A stretch of DNA of 41,520 nt from Ruthenibacterium sp. Its GTDB lineage: Bacteria; Bacillota; Clostridia; Oscillospirales; Ruminococcaceae. Location: contig JAHHSK010000008.1 in NCBI GenBank assembly GCA_020025255.1, positions 1 to 41,520 of the forward strand, given 5' to 3'. The notes below the pieces were generated by a model. The model saw nothing but the letters and a program-made list of their open reading frames with translations, ran no database searches and had not been told where the DNA came from. The first letter of the stretch is position 1; each line of letters starts with the position of its first letter. This document shows, piece after piece, positions 24,099 through 32,986 of the stretch. The position numbers and the translations under genes were made by a program.

Positions 24099-25187
24099 AT
24101 GAAAGCTTTTTTACTGCTGGCAGACGGCACCGTTTTTGAGGGTGAATCCGTCGGAGCCGCCGGCACGCGCGTAGGCGAAGTTGTATTTAACACCAGCATG
24201 GCAGGGTATCAGGAACTTCTGACCAATCCCGCATGCTTTGGGCAAATCGTCACACAGACCTATCCGCTGGCGGGCAATTATGGTGTGAATGATATGTATT
24301 CCGAATCGAACGGCGCAAAGGCGCTGGGCTACATTGCACGCGAAGTGTGCGATGCACCGTCCAATTTCCGCAGCCAGGGCACGCTGGGTGATTACCTTGC
24401 GCAGCAGGGCGTTGTGGGTTTGACAGGTGTGGATACCCGCAGCCTGACGCGCATCCTGCGCGGGCATGGTTCCATGAACGGCGCGATTACCACGGAATAT
24501 GAAAGTGCGGATGCGCTGCGCAGCGACGATGCACTTATGGAAAAAATCAAAAGCTTCCGCGTGGAAAATGCGGTGGAGCAGGTGACGGTGAAAGCACCGG
24601 AAAGCTTCGGGGAAGGAAGCTGCCATGCTGCCGTTTTGGATTTCGGCGTGCGGCGCAGTGTACTGGCAAGCCTTGAAAAGCGCGGCTGCAAGGTGACAGT
24701 TCTGCCTGCGGATACAAAGGCGGAGCAAATCAAGGAACTTTCGGTGGATGGCATCCTGCTTTCCGGCGGCCCGGGAGACCCGGCAGACAACACCGCGATC
24801 ATTGAAAATCTCAAGGAGATCGCGGCACTGGGCAAGCCGATGTTCGGCTACGGCTTAGGGCATCAGATGCTGGCAATCGCCATGGGTGCACAGACAGAAA
24901 AGACGGCGCGCGGCCACCGCGGCGCAAACCAGCCTGTTTATGAGGTGAAAAGCGGCCGCACCTACATTACGAGCCAAAGCTGCGGCTATGCCGTCAAGGC
25001 GGGCACGGAACAGAACGCCGGTGCGCATGTAAGCTATATCAATGCGAATGACAAGACGATCGAGGGGCTTTGCTATGATACGATGCCCTGCTTCACGGTG
25101 CAGTTCTATCCCGAACTGAACGGAAGCACCGCTGACGCAAACGCGCTGCTCGATGAATTTGTTACTATGATGAAAGGTGGCTGCTGA
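24099..25187 (+). CDS. carA: Carbamoyl-phosphate synthetase small subunit with inactivated glutaminase site
   Basis: Normally hydrolyses glutamine and passes ammonia to CarB. The 362-residue chain has the CarA N-domain (1-150; GEVVFNTSMAGYQELLT, GLTGVDTRSLTRILR) and the class I amidotransferase domain (about 175-362). The nucleophile elbow, usually GICLGHQ, reads GYGLGHQ (251-256): the catalytic Cys is Gly252. The catalytic His (usually Q-x-HPE) is Tyr337 in QFYPE; Glu339 remains. Glutamine-contact residues are also changed: the usual Ser after NP/DP is Ala45, SQNHGF is SQSCGY (294-297) and NHPV is NQPV. Length and frame are intact, so it is not a simple pseudogene. Prediction: no glutaminase activity, so the enzyme would be ammonia-fed, with CarA kept for structure. 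Ribosome site GGGGGAG; carB follows at once. Confidence 0.93.
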   Translation: MKAFLLLADGTVFEGESVGAAGTRVGEVVFNTSMAGYQELLTNPACFGQIVTQTYPLAGNYGVNDMYSESNGAKALGYIAREVCDAPSNFRSQGTLGDYLAQQGVVGLTGVDTRSLTRILRGHGSMNGAITTEYESADALRSDDALMEKIKSFRVENAVEQVTVKAPESFGEGSCHAAVLDFGVRRSVLASLEKRGCKVTVLPADTKAEQIKELSVDGILLSGGPGDPADNTAIIENLKEIAALGKPMFGYGLGHQMLAIAMGAQTEKTARGHRGANQPVYEVKSGRTYITSQSCGYAVKAGTEQNAGAHVSYINANDKTIEGLCYDTMPCFTVQFYPELNGSTADANALLDEFVTMMKGGC

Positions 25188-25188
25188 T

Positions 25189-28100
25189 ATGCCGAAGGAT
25201 TCGTCAATTAAAAAGGTACTTGTGATCGGCAGCGGCCCGATCATCATTGGGCAGGCAGCTGAATTCGACTATTCCGGTACGCAGGCCTGCCGCGCGCTGA
25301 AAGCAGAAGGCATCGAAGTGGTGCTCATCAACTCGAACCCGGCTACGATCATGACCGACCCGGATATTGCCGACCGTGTTTATGTTGAGCCGATGACCAT
25401 TACGGTGCTCAAGCGCATCATCGAAAAGGAAAAGCCGGATTCCATTCTGCCCAACCTCGGCGGTCAGACAGGTCTGAACCTTGCCATGGAGCTTGCGCGC
25501 AGCGGCTATCTGGAACAGACCGGCGTGCGCCTGCTGGGCGCAAAGCCCGATACGATCGACCGCGCCGAGGATCGGCAGCTGTTCAAGGATGCCATGGATA
25601 AGATCGGCGAGCCGTGCATCCCCTCCAAGGTTGTGGAAACACTGGAGGATGCGCTGGCATTTGCAGAAGAGATCGGCTATCCGATCATCGTGCGCCCGGC
25701 ATTCACCATGGGCGGCACCGGCGGCGGCATTTGCGCAACGCCGGAAGAACTGCATGAAATCGGCACAAACGGCCTGCGCCTTTCCCCGATCCATCAGGTT
25801 TTGATCGAAAAGTGCATTTCCGGCTGGAAAGAGATCGAATACGAAGTCATGCGCGACAGCAAGGGCAACGTCATCACGATCTGCAACATGGAAAACTTCG
25901 ATCCGGTCGGCGTTCACACGGGCGATTCGATCGTAACCGCCCCGACCCAGACGCTCAGCGCACCGGAATGTGATATGCTGCGCCGCGCCGCGCTGAACAT
26001 CATCACCGAACTGAAGATCGAAGGCGGCTGCAACTGCCAGTTCGCCCTCAAGCCCGACAGCATGGAGTACGCGGTCATCGAAGTCAACCCCCGCGTTTCC
26101 CGATCTTCGGCACTGGCCAGCAAGGCGACGGGCTTCCCGATCGCAAAGGTCGCAACGCGCATTGCCATAGGCTATACGCTGGATGAGATCACCAACGACG
26201 TCACGGGCGAAACCTGCGCCTGCTTTGAGCCGGCGATCGACTACTGCGTTGTAAAATTCCCGAAATGGCCGTTCGATAAATTCGTTTACGCCAAGAAATC
26301 GCTGGGCACCCAGATGATGGCAACGGGCGAAATCATGGCGATTGCCAACAGCTTCGAGCATGCGTTCATGAAATCGGTGCAGAGCATCGAGCTGGGGCTT
26401 GAAACACCGACGCTGGATTCGCTGGCTGAGCTGACGGACGAGCAGGTGGCGGAAAAGCTGAACGTGTGCGATTCCGACCGCTCGTTTGTGGTGTACGAAG
26501 CAATCAAGCGCGGCATTTCGTTTGATGTGATCTATAAGGCAACGATGATCGACCCGTGGTTCCTTTCCAAGCTGCAAAAGCTTGCCGAAACGGAGCTTGC
26601 ACTGGCAGAATGCGGCAAAAACGGCACACCGGTGGATGAAACCCTGTTCCGTACCGCAAAGCGTCAGGGCTTTTTGGATAAGACGATCCGCCGCCTGACG
26701 GGCGCCGAAGTGCCCGAAAAGCTGCATGCATCCTATAAAATGGTGGATACCTGCGCGGGCGAATTCGCGGCAAAAACGCCGTACTTCTATTCCACGTTCG
26801 ATGAAGAAAACGAAGCAAAGCGCTTTATCGAAGAACGCAATTCCGATAAGAAAAAGGTGCTTGTTTTCGGCAGCGGCCCGATCCGCATCGGCCAGGGCAT
26901 CGAATTTGATTATTGCAGCGTACACTGCACTTGGGTGCTCAAAGAGCACGGCTATGAAGCGGTTATCATCAACAATAACCCCGAAACGGTTTCCACGGAC
27001 TTCGATACCGGCGATCGTCTGTATTTTGATCCGCTCACCGAAGAAAGCGTCGAGCACATCATTGAAACCGAAAAGCCGTGGGCTTGTGTGGTGCAGTTCG
27101 GCGGCCAGACGGCGATCAAGCTGACAAAGCACCTGACAAAGCTTGGCATGAAGATCCTTGGAACCAGTGCGGATTCGATCGACGAGGCCGAAGACCGCGA
27201 GCGTTTTGATGAATTGCTGGAAAAATGCGGCATCCCGCGTCCGCAGGGACATACCGTGTTCACCTGCGAAGAAGCACTCAAGGCCGGTGCACAGCTGGGC
27301 TATCCGGTTCTTCTGCGCCCGAGCTACGTTCTGGGCGGCCAGAACATGATCATTGCTTACAATGAAAACGACGTCAAGGAATACATGGCCATTATCACCA
27401 GCCATGTCGATATGACAAACCCGGTTCTTGTGGATAAATACCTTATGGGCACCGAATGTGAAGTCGATGCGATCTGCGACGGCGAAGATTTCCTTATTCC
27501 GGGCATGATGGAGCACATCGAACGTGCGGGCATTCATTCCGGCGACTCGATCTCGGTCTATCCGCCCCAGAACCTCAAGCAGAAAATCAAGGGCACGATC
27601 GTCGATTACACAGGCCGTCTGGCGCGTGCACTGAATGTTGTGGGTCTGATGAACATTCAGTTCGTTGTGTATAATGACGAAGTGTTCATCATTGAGGTGA
27701 ACCCGCGTTCCAGCCGTACGGTTCCGTACATCAGCAAGGTGACGGGCGTTCCCATGGTGGAATTGGCTGTGCGGTGCATGCTGGGCGAAAAGCTGCGCGA
27801 TATGGGCTACGGTACGGGGCTTTATCCCACAGGGGATTACTGCGCTGTCAAGGTGCCGGTGTTCAGCTTTGAAAAGCTGCATGATGTGGATACGCAGCTG
27901 GGGCCGGAGATGAAATCCACAGGCGAAGTGCTTGGCATCGATAAATCGTTTGAAGATGCGATGATCAAAGGCCTTGCGGGTGCAGGATACAGCCTGAGAC
28001 AGCCCGGTGAAGGCAAGTGCGTGCTGCTTACCGTCAAGGATGCGGATAAGCGTGAGCTTGTCGATATCGCATGGCAGCTCAAGGATATGGGCTACAAGCT

Positions 28101-28407
28101 GTACGGCACATCCGGCACGGCATACTATCTGGGACAGAACATGGTTGCCTGCAACGAAGTGCGCAAAATCAGCGAGGCACACCCGAACATTATGGATCTG
28201 TTCGAAAGCGGCAAGGTGGATTATGTGATTTCCACTTCGTCCAAGGGCAGAATCCCTTCGCGTGACAGCGTGAAGATGCGCCGCAAAGCGGTGGAGCTGT
28301 CGATTCCGTGTCTGACATCGATCGATACAGCGCGTGCACTTGTCAAGTGCCTGCGCAGCGGCCGCACGCTGGAGGATGTGGATTTGATCGATATTTCTCA
28401 AATCTGA
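25189..28407 (+). CDS. carB: Carbamoyl-phosphate synthetase large subunit
   Basis: Makes carbamoyl phosphate from bicarbonate, ammonia and two ATP. 1072 residues (E. coli 1073), with both homologous synthetase halves complete: N-half GSGPIIIGQAAEFDYSG and the ATP-grasp loop PAFTMGGTGGG; C-half GSGPIRIGQGIEFDYC and PSYVLGGQNM; EVNPR metal-binding signatures in both (EVNPRVSRSS and EVNPRSSRT). The last 130 residues form the MGS-like allosteric domain (KGRIPSRDS). Start ATG 25189 after GAAAGGTGG; a GTG at 25177 has no ribosome site. Unlike its partner CarA, no key motif is missing. Last gene of the operon, closed by the terminator at 28425-28462. Confidence 0.97.
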   Translation: MPKDSSIKKVLVIGSGPIIIGQAAEFDYSGTQACRALKAEGIEVVLINSNPATIMTDPDIADRVYVEPMTITVLKRIIEKEKPDSILPNLGGQTGLNLAMELARSGYLEQTGVRLLGAKPDTIDRAEDRQLFKDAMDKIGEPCIPSKVVETLEDALAFAEEIGYPIIVRPAFTMGGTGGGICATPEELHEIGTNGLRLSPIHQVLIEKCISGWKEIEYEVMRDSKGNVITICNMENFDPVGVHTGDSIVTAPTQTLSAPECDMLRRAALNIITELKIEGGCNCQFALKPDSMEYAVIEVNPRVSRSSALASKATGFPIAKVATRIAIGYTLDEITNDVTGETCACFEPAIDYCVVKFPKWPFDKFVYAKKSLGTQMMATGEIMAIANSFEHAFMKSVQSIELGLETPTLDSLAELTDEQVAEKLNVCDSDRSFVVYEAIKRGISFDVIYKATMIDPWFLSKLQKLAETELALAECGKNGTPVDETLFRTAKRQGFLDKTIRRLTGAEVPEKLHASYKMVDTCAGEFAAKTPYFYSTFDEENEAKRFIEERNSDKKKVLVFGSGPIRIGQGIEFDYCSVHCTWVLKEHGYEAVIINNNPETVSTDFDTGDRLYFDPLTEESVEHIIETEKPWACVVQFGGQTAIKLTKHLTKLGMKILGTSADSIDEAEDRERFDELLEKCGIPRPQGHTVFTCEEALKAGAQLGYPVLLRPSYVLGGQNMIIAYNENDVKEYMAIITSHVDMTNPVLVDKYLMGTECEVDAICDGEDFLIPGMMEHIERAGIHSGDSISVYPPQNLKQKIKGTIVDYTGRLARALNVVGLMNIQFVVYNDEVFIIEVNPRSSRTVPYISKVTGVPMVELAVRCMLGEKLRDMGYGTGLYPTGDYCAVKVPVFSFEKLHDVDTQLGPEMKSTGEVLGIDKSFEDAMIKGLAGAGYSLRQPGEGKCVLLTVKDADKRELVDIAWQLKDMGYKLYGTSGTAYYLGQNMVACNEVRKISEAHPNIMDLFESGKVDYVISTSSKGRIPSRDSVKMRRKAVELSIPCLTSIDTARALVKCLRSGRTLEDVDLIDISQI

Positions 28408-28424
28408 TAAAACCGTATTTTGCA

Positions 28425-28462
28425 AAAGCGTCCGGAGCAAAGCCCCGGACGCTTTCTTTTTT
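28425..28462 (+). terminator. Terminator of the pyrimidine operon
   Basis: 11-bp stem AAAGCGTCCGG (28425-28435) with CCGGACGCTTT (28445-28455), then CTTTTTT. Confidence 0.92.
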
Positions 28463-28472
28463 GCGGATGATA

Positions 28473-28481
28473 TGCTATACT
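28473..28481 (+). promoter_or_regulatory. Extended -10 promoter of the helicase gene
   Basis: TGCTATACT at 28473-28481, immediately after the pyr terminator; no clear -35 box. Leader about 34 nt. Confidence 0.5.
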
Positions 28482-28521
28482 TAAACGCATATCGAATCAT
28501 AATTATCATCAGGAGCAGAAT

Positions 28522-29661
28522 ATGAATTACAGTGAACTGAATGTGCCGCAGGAACTGCACAAGGCAGTGGCGCGAATGGGTTTTACCGAAATGACGCAGG
28601 TGCAGCAAGAAGCGATCCCCCCGATGATGCAAGGGCGCGACATCATTGCGAAGGCACCGACCGGAACCGGAAAAACCTGCGCCTTCGGGATCCCTTTGAT
28701 TTTGCAGATCGAACGGGAAAATCCATGCCCGCAGGCAATCGTTTTGGCACCCACACGCGAACTTGCGCAGCAGATTGCACAGGATCTCAAGGATCTTGCC
28801 TATTTTTATCCGGAAATCAAAATCGTTACCGTATACGGCGGTGCCAATATCCAAAAGCAGATCGAAAAGCTGAAAAAAGCAGCGCAGATCGTGGTGGCAA
28901 CACCCGGTCGCCTGCAAGACCACATCAACCGCCGGACGATCGATGTTTCCCATGTGAAAAGCATCGTGCTTGACGAAGCGGATGAAATGCTCAACATGGG
29001 CTTTTACAAGGATGTGCGCAAGATCCTTGAGCAGATCAAATCCAGAAAACAGCTTGCCATGTTCAGTGCAACGATCAGCCGCGAGGTCATGGACATCGGC
29101 TGGCTGTATCAGCGCGATGCGCAGGAAATCACCGTGCAGCCGGTAGAGGCTTCGGCACCGAAGATCGAGCAGTATCTGGTGCTGACAACCGGGCGCAACA
29201 AGCTGGCGGATATGGCGGAAATCATCGTGCAAAAGGGCTATCAGCGCATTATGGTGTTCTGCAACCAGAAATATACGACAGCAATGCTTGCAAACCAGAT
29301 GGCACGGCTGAATTTTGTGGTGGATTGTCTGCACGGCGATCTTTCGCAGAATGAGCGCAACAAGATCATGGCGCAGTTCAAAGCGGGCAATATTGCGGTG
29401 CTGGTGGCAACGGACGTTGCGGCGCGCGGCATTGACGTTTCCCAGGTGGATGCCGTGTTCAACTATGATGTGCCGGATTCGAACGAATACTATACGCACC
29501 GCATTGGGCGCACGGGCCGTGCAAAGCATGCGGGGGAAGCGTATGTGCTGTATACGAAGGAAGAGCGCAGCCGTGTGCGCGATATGCTGCGTTATACGCA
29601 GAATACCGCACAGCCGATCACGTTCGATGAGCAGCGCAGGATCATTCCGGGTACATTCTGA
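28522..29661 (+). CDS. DEAD-box ATP-dependent RNA helicase, core only
   Basis: ATP-dependent remodelling of RNA duplexes. 379 residues, the two RecA-like helicase domains and almost nothing else. Motifs in order: Q-motif (FTEMTQVQQEAIP), Walker A APTGTGKT at 45-52, Ia PTRELAQQ, Ib TPGR, DEAD at 151-154, SAT in MFSATIS, then IVFCN-like IMVFCNQK, ATDVAARGID and the arginine-finger motif HRIGRTGR. It lacks the C-terminal RNA-specificity extension of DbpA/CshA-type proteins, so the role (ribosome assembly, RNA decay or cold response) is not determined. AGGAGC precedes the ATG. Confidence 0.95.
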   Translation: MNYSELNVPQELHKAVARMGFTEMTQVQQEAIPPMMQGRDIIAKAPTGTGKTCAFGIPLILQIERENPCPQAIVLAPTRELAQQIAQDLKDLAYFYPEIKIVTVYGGANIQKQIEKLKKAAQIVVATPGRLQDHINRRTIDVSHVKSIVLDEADEMLNMGFYKDVRKILEQIKSRKQLAMFSATISREVMDIGWLYQRDAQEITVQPVEASAPKIEQYLVLTTGRNKLADMAEIIVQKGYQRIMVFCNQKYTTAMLANQMARLNFVVDCLHGDLSQNERNKIMAQFKAGNIAVLVATDVAARGIDVSQVDAVFNYDVPDSNEYYTHRIGRTGRAKHAGEAYVLYTKEERSRVRDMLRYTQNTAQPITFDEQRRIIPGTF

Positions 29662-29725
29662 AAATCAGGCGGGCGGGGCGTTTGCTTCGCCCGCTGTGTT
29701 GTCTGCAAGAAGGGGAGGCGTTGGT

Positions 29726-30565
29726 ATGGCACGCATTTCATTTACAAAAATGCAGGGCTGCGGCAATGATTATATTTACATTGATTGGAACGACCGAACA
29801 AAAGCCCTGCCTGCATCGCCGGCATATCTGGCGCAGAAGCTTTCCGATCGGCACCGCGGTGTCGGTTCGGATGGGATCGTTCTGATCCTGCCTTCGGATG
29901 AGGCGGATGCCGAAATGCGTATTTTCAATGCGGATGGCAGCGAAGCGCGGATGTGCGGCAACGGGGTTCGCTGTGCGGCAGAATATCTGTTTCGCCGCAA
30001 GCGAGTACGCGGGGATACCGCAAGGATTTGTACGAAAAGCGGGATAAAAACCGTGCAGCGCAAGGCACCGGGGCTTTTGCAGGTGGATATGGGACCGGCG
30101 TGCTTTGAACCGGCAGCCGTGCCGGTATCGGGCTTTTCGGTCCCGGTGGTGGATGCACTGGCGGAAATTAACGGCGGGGCAGTGCGTCTTACATGCGTTT
30201 CTATGGGCAATCCGCACTGTGTTTTGTATGTGGAGGATGTGAAAAGCGCGAATGTAGCGTATCAGGGCTATGCAATCGAGCACAGCCAATGGTTCCCCGA
30301 GGGAACAAATGTGGAATTTGTGCAGGTGCTGGGCCCCGCGCAGCTGAAGGTTCGCGTATGGGAGCGCGGCAGCGGGGAAACACAAAGCTGCGGAACGGGT
30401 GCATGCGCAGCAGTGGCGGCATGTGTGCGCAGCGGCCGCTGCCGCAAGGATACCGATATACAGGTCATGCTTTCCGGCGGGGTACTGCGGGTGCGCGATA
30501 CCGGGACAACGATCTTGCTGACCGGAGATGCCGCAGAGGTGTTTGAAGGGACTATGGAAATATAA
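29726..30565 (+). CDS. dapF: Diaminopimelate epimerase
   Basis: Converts LL- to meso-diaminopimelate for lysine and peptidoglycan synthesis, without cofactor, using two cysteines. 279 residues. Both catalytic Cys are present: Cys77 (ARMCGNGVRC) and Cys222 (TQSCGTGACA). Other family segments: KMQGCGNDYI, DRHRGVGSDG and VSMGNPHCVLYV. Start ATG 29726 after GGGGAGG. dapL follows after 144 bases, so two successive steps of the aminotransferase variant of the DAP pathway lie together (DapL makes the LL isomer, DapF epimerises it). Confidence 0.96.
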   Translation: MARISFTKMQGCGNDYIYIDWNDRTKALPASPAYLAQKLSDRHRGVGSDGIVLILPSDEADAEMRIFNADGSEARMCGNGVRCAAEYLFRRKRVRGDTARICTKSGIKTVQRKAPGLLQVDMGPACFEPAAVPVSGFSVPVVDALAEINGGAVRLTCVSMGNPHCVLYVEDVKSANVAYQGYAIEHSQWFPEGTNVEFVQVLGPAQLKVRVWERGSGETQSCGTGACAAVAACVRSGRCRKDTDIQVMLSGGVLRVRDTGTTILLTGDAAEVFEGTMEI

Positions 30566-30608
30566 ACGAAGCGATTGCGTGAAATTTGCACGGCAGCGCA
30601 AAAGCAGG

Positions 30609-30637
30609 TTGCATCCCGCATTCCGGCACAGTATAAT
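30609..30637 (+). promoter_or_regulatory. Sigma-A promoter before dapL
   Basis: TTGCAT (30609-30614), 17 bases, TATAAT (30632-30637). The predicted start falls at about 30644, inside the left arm of the terminator-like hairpin. The -35 box overlaps one copy of a repeated GCATCCCG motif. Confidence 0.65.
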
Positions 30638-30640
30638 TGA

Positions 30641-30683
30641 AATAAGGCGGGATGCCCCACCTTGGGCATTCCGCCTTATTTTT
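30641..30683 (+). terminator. Terminator-like hairpin between dapF and dapL
   Basis: 17-bp stem (AATAAGGCGGGATGCCC, 30641-30657, with 30664-30680; one G-U; loop CACCTT) ending in TTATTTTT. It would end dapF transcripts, but it also sits at the very 5' end of any transcript from the dapL promoter, so it may act as an attenuator or a 5' stabiliser. Confidence 0.8.
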
Positions 30684-30709
30684 ATCGGGATGCAAAAGGG
30701 AGGGAGCGT

Positions 30710-31894
30710 ATGAAGCTCAATGAAAATTATCGCAGTCTTTCCCGCAGCTACCTTTTTTCCGAAGTGGAAAAAAGGGTTGGGGCATTTCGTGAAATGCATC
30801 CGAATCAAGAGCTGATCCGGCTCGGGATCGGGGATGTGACCCTGCCGCTTGCTGCGCCGATCGTAGCGGCGCTGCACGATGCGGTGGAGGAAATGAAGGA
30901 AAAACAAACGTTCCGCGGCTATGCGCCGGAACACGGCTATCCGTTTCTGCGTGCGGCAGTACGCAGCCATCTGGAAGGCTATGGCGCGGTGCTGCAGGAA
31001 GATGAAATTTTTATCAGCAGCGGGGCAAAGGATGATCTTGCCGGGATACTCAGTCTGTTCGGCGCAGGAAATACGGTTTTGATTCAGGATCCGGTGTATC
31101 CGGTGTATGCGGATACGAATATCCTTGCCGGAAACCGGATCGTATGGATGCGCGCAGAGCCGGAAAATGATTTTCTTCCGATGCCGCCAAAGGACGGCGG
31201 CGCGGATCTGATCTATCTGTGCAGCCCAAATAACCCAACCGGCAGGGCGTATTCGCGCGCGCAGCTGGAACAGTGGGTGCAATATGCCGCTGCATGCGAT
31301 GCGGTGCTGATTTTTGATGCAGCATATGAGGCATTTATCGGACAGCATGGTATCCCGCACAGCATTTATGAGATTCCCGGCGCGCAGACGTGCGCGATCG
31401 AAATTGCATCCTTTTCCAAAACGGCGGGGTTTACCGGGCTGCGGTGCGGATACACCGTAGTGCCGCGCGGCTTGTGCCGGTGCGGGCAGAATCTGAATGC
31501 GATGTGGGAACGCAGGAAAGCGGTCAGCACAAATGGCGTGGCGTATGTGATCCAGCGTGCAGCACAGGCGGTTTATACCCCGCCGGGCTGGAAGGCTGTA
31601 CAGGATGCCGTGAGCTATTACAAAAAGAATGCCGCAGTCATCGCGAGCGCACTGCAAAGTGCGGGGATCCCATGCTGCGGCGGGGTGAACAGCCCGTATA
31701 TCTGGATGAAGTGTCCGAACGGGATGACATCATGGCAGTTTTTTGATCATCTTTTGCAGACAGCGGGCGTTGTGGGCACACCGGGCTCCGGGTTTGGTTC
31801 GGCCGGGGAAGGCTGCTTTCGCCTGACGGGTTTCGGAGATGCAGAAAAAACAAGGCAGGCTGCCGTGCGTCTGGTACAGGCAGCTGCCCTGTGA
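30710..31894 (+). CDS. dapL: LL-diaminopimelate aminotransferase-type PLP enzyme
   Basis: Probably converts tetrahydrodipicolinate directly to LL-diaminopimelate, using glutamate. 394 residues, class I/II aminotransferase fold. Typical DapL segments: ELIRLGIGDVTLPL, GYAPEHGYPFLR, SSGAKDDL, QDPVYPVYADTNIL, CSPNNPTGRAY and the PLP lysine Lys237 in SFSKTAGFTGLRCGYTV. The family's MKLNENY start is conserved; ATG 30710 follows AGGGAG. Its position next to dapF supports the assignment over a generic aminotransferase. Confidence 0.92.
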   Translation: MKLNENYRSLSRSYLFSEVEKRVGAFREMHPNQELIRLGIGDVTLPLAAPIVAALHDAVEEMKEKQTFRGYAPEHGYPFLRAAVRSHLEGYGAVLQEDEIFISSGAKDDLAGILSLFGAGNTVLIQDPVYPVYADTNILAGNRIVWMRAEPENDFLPMPPKDGGADLIYLCSPNNPTGRAYSRAQLEQWVQYAAACDAVLIFDAAYEAFIGQHGIPHSIYEIPGAQTCAIEIASFSKTAGFTGLRCGYTVVPRGLCRCGQNLNAMWERRKAVSTNGVAYVIQRAAQAVYTPPGWKAVQDAVSYYKKNAAVIASALQSAGIPCCGGVNSPYIWMKCPNGMTSWQFFDHLLQTAGVVGTPGSGFGSAGEGCFRLTGFGDAEKTRQAAVRLVQAAAL

Positions 31895-31941
31895 ATCAAT
31901 GTGCCGGTGCACCAATACGGATGAGGAGAGGAAGGAACAGC

Positions 31942-32979
31942 ATGATTACAAGCAAGGATTACGGATATATGCAGGATGGACGCAAGATAAAACAGTTCCG
32001 GCTGGAAAACAGCAGCGGAATGTCGGTTTCGATCATCGAATACGGCTGCACGGTGACGAATCTGTGCGTGAAGGATAAAAACGGCAACCTGCGCGATGTG
32101 GTGCTTGGCTACGATACCCTGCGGGATTACGAGCATGCAGGCGCATTTATGGGGGCATTTGTCGGGCGCTGTGCAAACCGCATTGAAAACGCACAGTTCG
32201 AAATCGATGGCATCGTGACCCGGCTGGAACGAAATGAAGGACGCAATCATCTGCACGGCTCTTTTTCCAGAAAGCAGTATGAAGGCAGCATCGAGGATGA
32301 AAAGCTGGTGCTGCGCATGCACAGCCCGCATGGAGATGATGGCTTTCCCGGAAACATGGATGTTGCAGTGACCTATGCGCTTACCCGGGAAAATGCATTG
32401 GTTATCGAATATTCTGCGGTAACGGATGCACCTACGCTTGCGAATTTCACCAATCACAGTTATTTCAATCTCGATGGCCATGCGGCCGGCACGGTACTGG
32501 GGCAGACCCTGCGGATTGCATCCGATGTGTATACCGAAATTGGGGAAGGCCTGTGTACGACCGGACGCTTCCTGCCCACGGGAGGCACCGCACTCGATTT
32601 TGAAACGGAAAAGGAAATCGGGCGGGATATCGAGGACGGCAGCGAGCCGATGCGCCTTGCCGGCGGCTACGACCATAATTTTGTGCTGAATAAAACACAA
32701 GGCATGCTGGGCTTTGCGGCATCGGCTCATTCGCCGGCGACAGGCATCCGTATGGATGTATATACCACACAGCCGGGGCTCCAGCTGTATACAGGCAATT
32801 TCCTTGCCCGGGAAACGGTTTTGGGAAAGGGAGGGTGCCGTTATCCGAAGTACGGCGGCTTCTGTTTGGAAACACAGCATTATCCGTGTGCACCGTCCCA
32901 TCCAAACTTTCCATCGATAGTGCTGCGCCCGGGTGAGGAATATCACGAGGCAACGGCATATAAGTTTACACTGGAGTGA
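31942..32979 (+). CDS. galM: Aldose 1-epimerase (galactose mutarotase)
   Basis: Interconverts alpha and beta anomers of galactose and glucose. 345 residues, beta-sandwich galactose mutarotase family. Catalytic pair visible: His172 (TNHSYFNLDGH) as acid and Glu310 (FCLETQHYP) as base; His105 (NHLHG) and GAFVGRCANRI are substrate-site segments. ATG 31942 follows GAGGAAGGAA. It lies 47 bases after dapL and eight bases before the NERD gene; no other galactose genes are near, so its grouping with them looks incidental. Confidence 0.95.
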   Translation: MITSKDYGYMQDGRKIKQFRLENSSGMSVSIIEYGCTVTNLCVKDKNGNLRDVVLGYDTLRDYEHAGAFMGAFVGRCANRIENAQFEIDGIVTRLERNEGRNHLHGSFSRKQYEGSIEDEKLVLRMHSPHGDDGFPGNMDVAVTYALTRENALVIEYSAVTDAPTLANFTNHSYFNLDGHAAGTVLGQTLRIASDVYTEIGEGLCTTGRFLPTGGTALDFETEKEIGRDIEDGSEPMRLAGGYDHNFVLNKTQGMLGFAASAHSPATGIRMDVYTTQPGLQLYTGNFLARETVLGKGGCRYPKYGGFCLETQHYPCAPSHPNFPSIVLRPGEEYHEATAYKFTLE

Positions 32980-32986
32980 ATCGCGT

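Noticed and set aside
24099..25187. carA as a decayed pseudogene
   Set aside because: The frame is intact, the length normal, and the N-domain and GPGDP/LGHQ framework are kept; the changes cluster in the glutaminase site.
25204..29529. A 1441-codon open frame on the minus strand
   Set aside because: It is antisense to carB and the helicase gene, has no ribosome site or protein motifs, and results from the codon bias of the genuine genes. The same holds for other long antisense frames (227-1675, 3016-4776, 9567-11609, 29738-31657).
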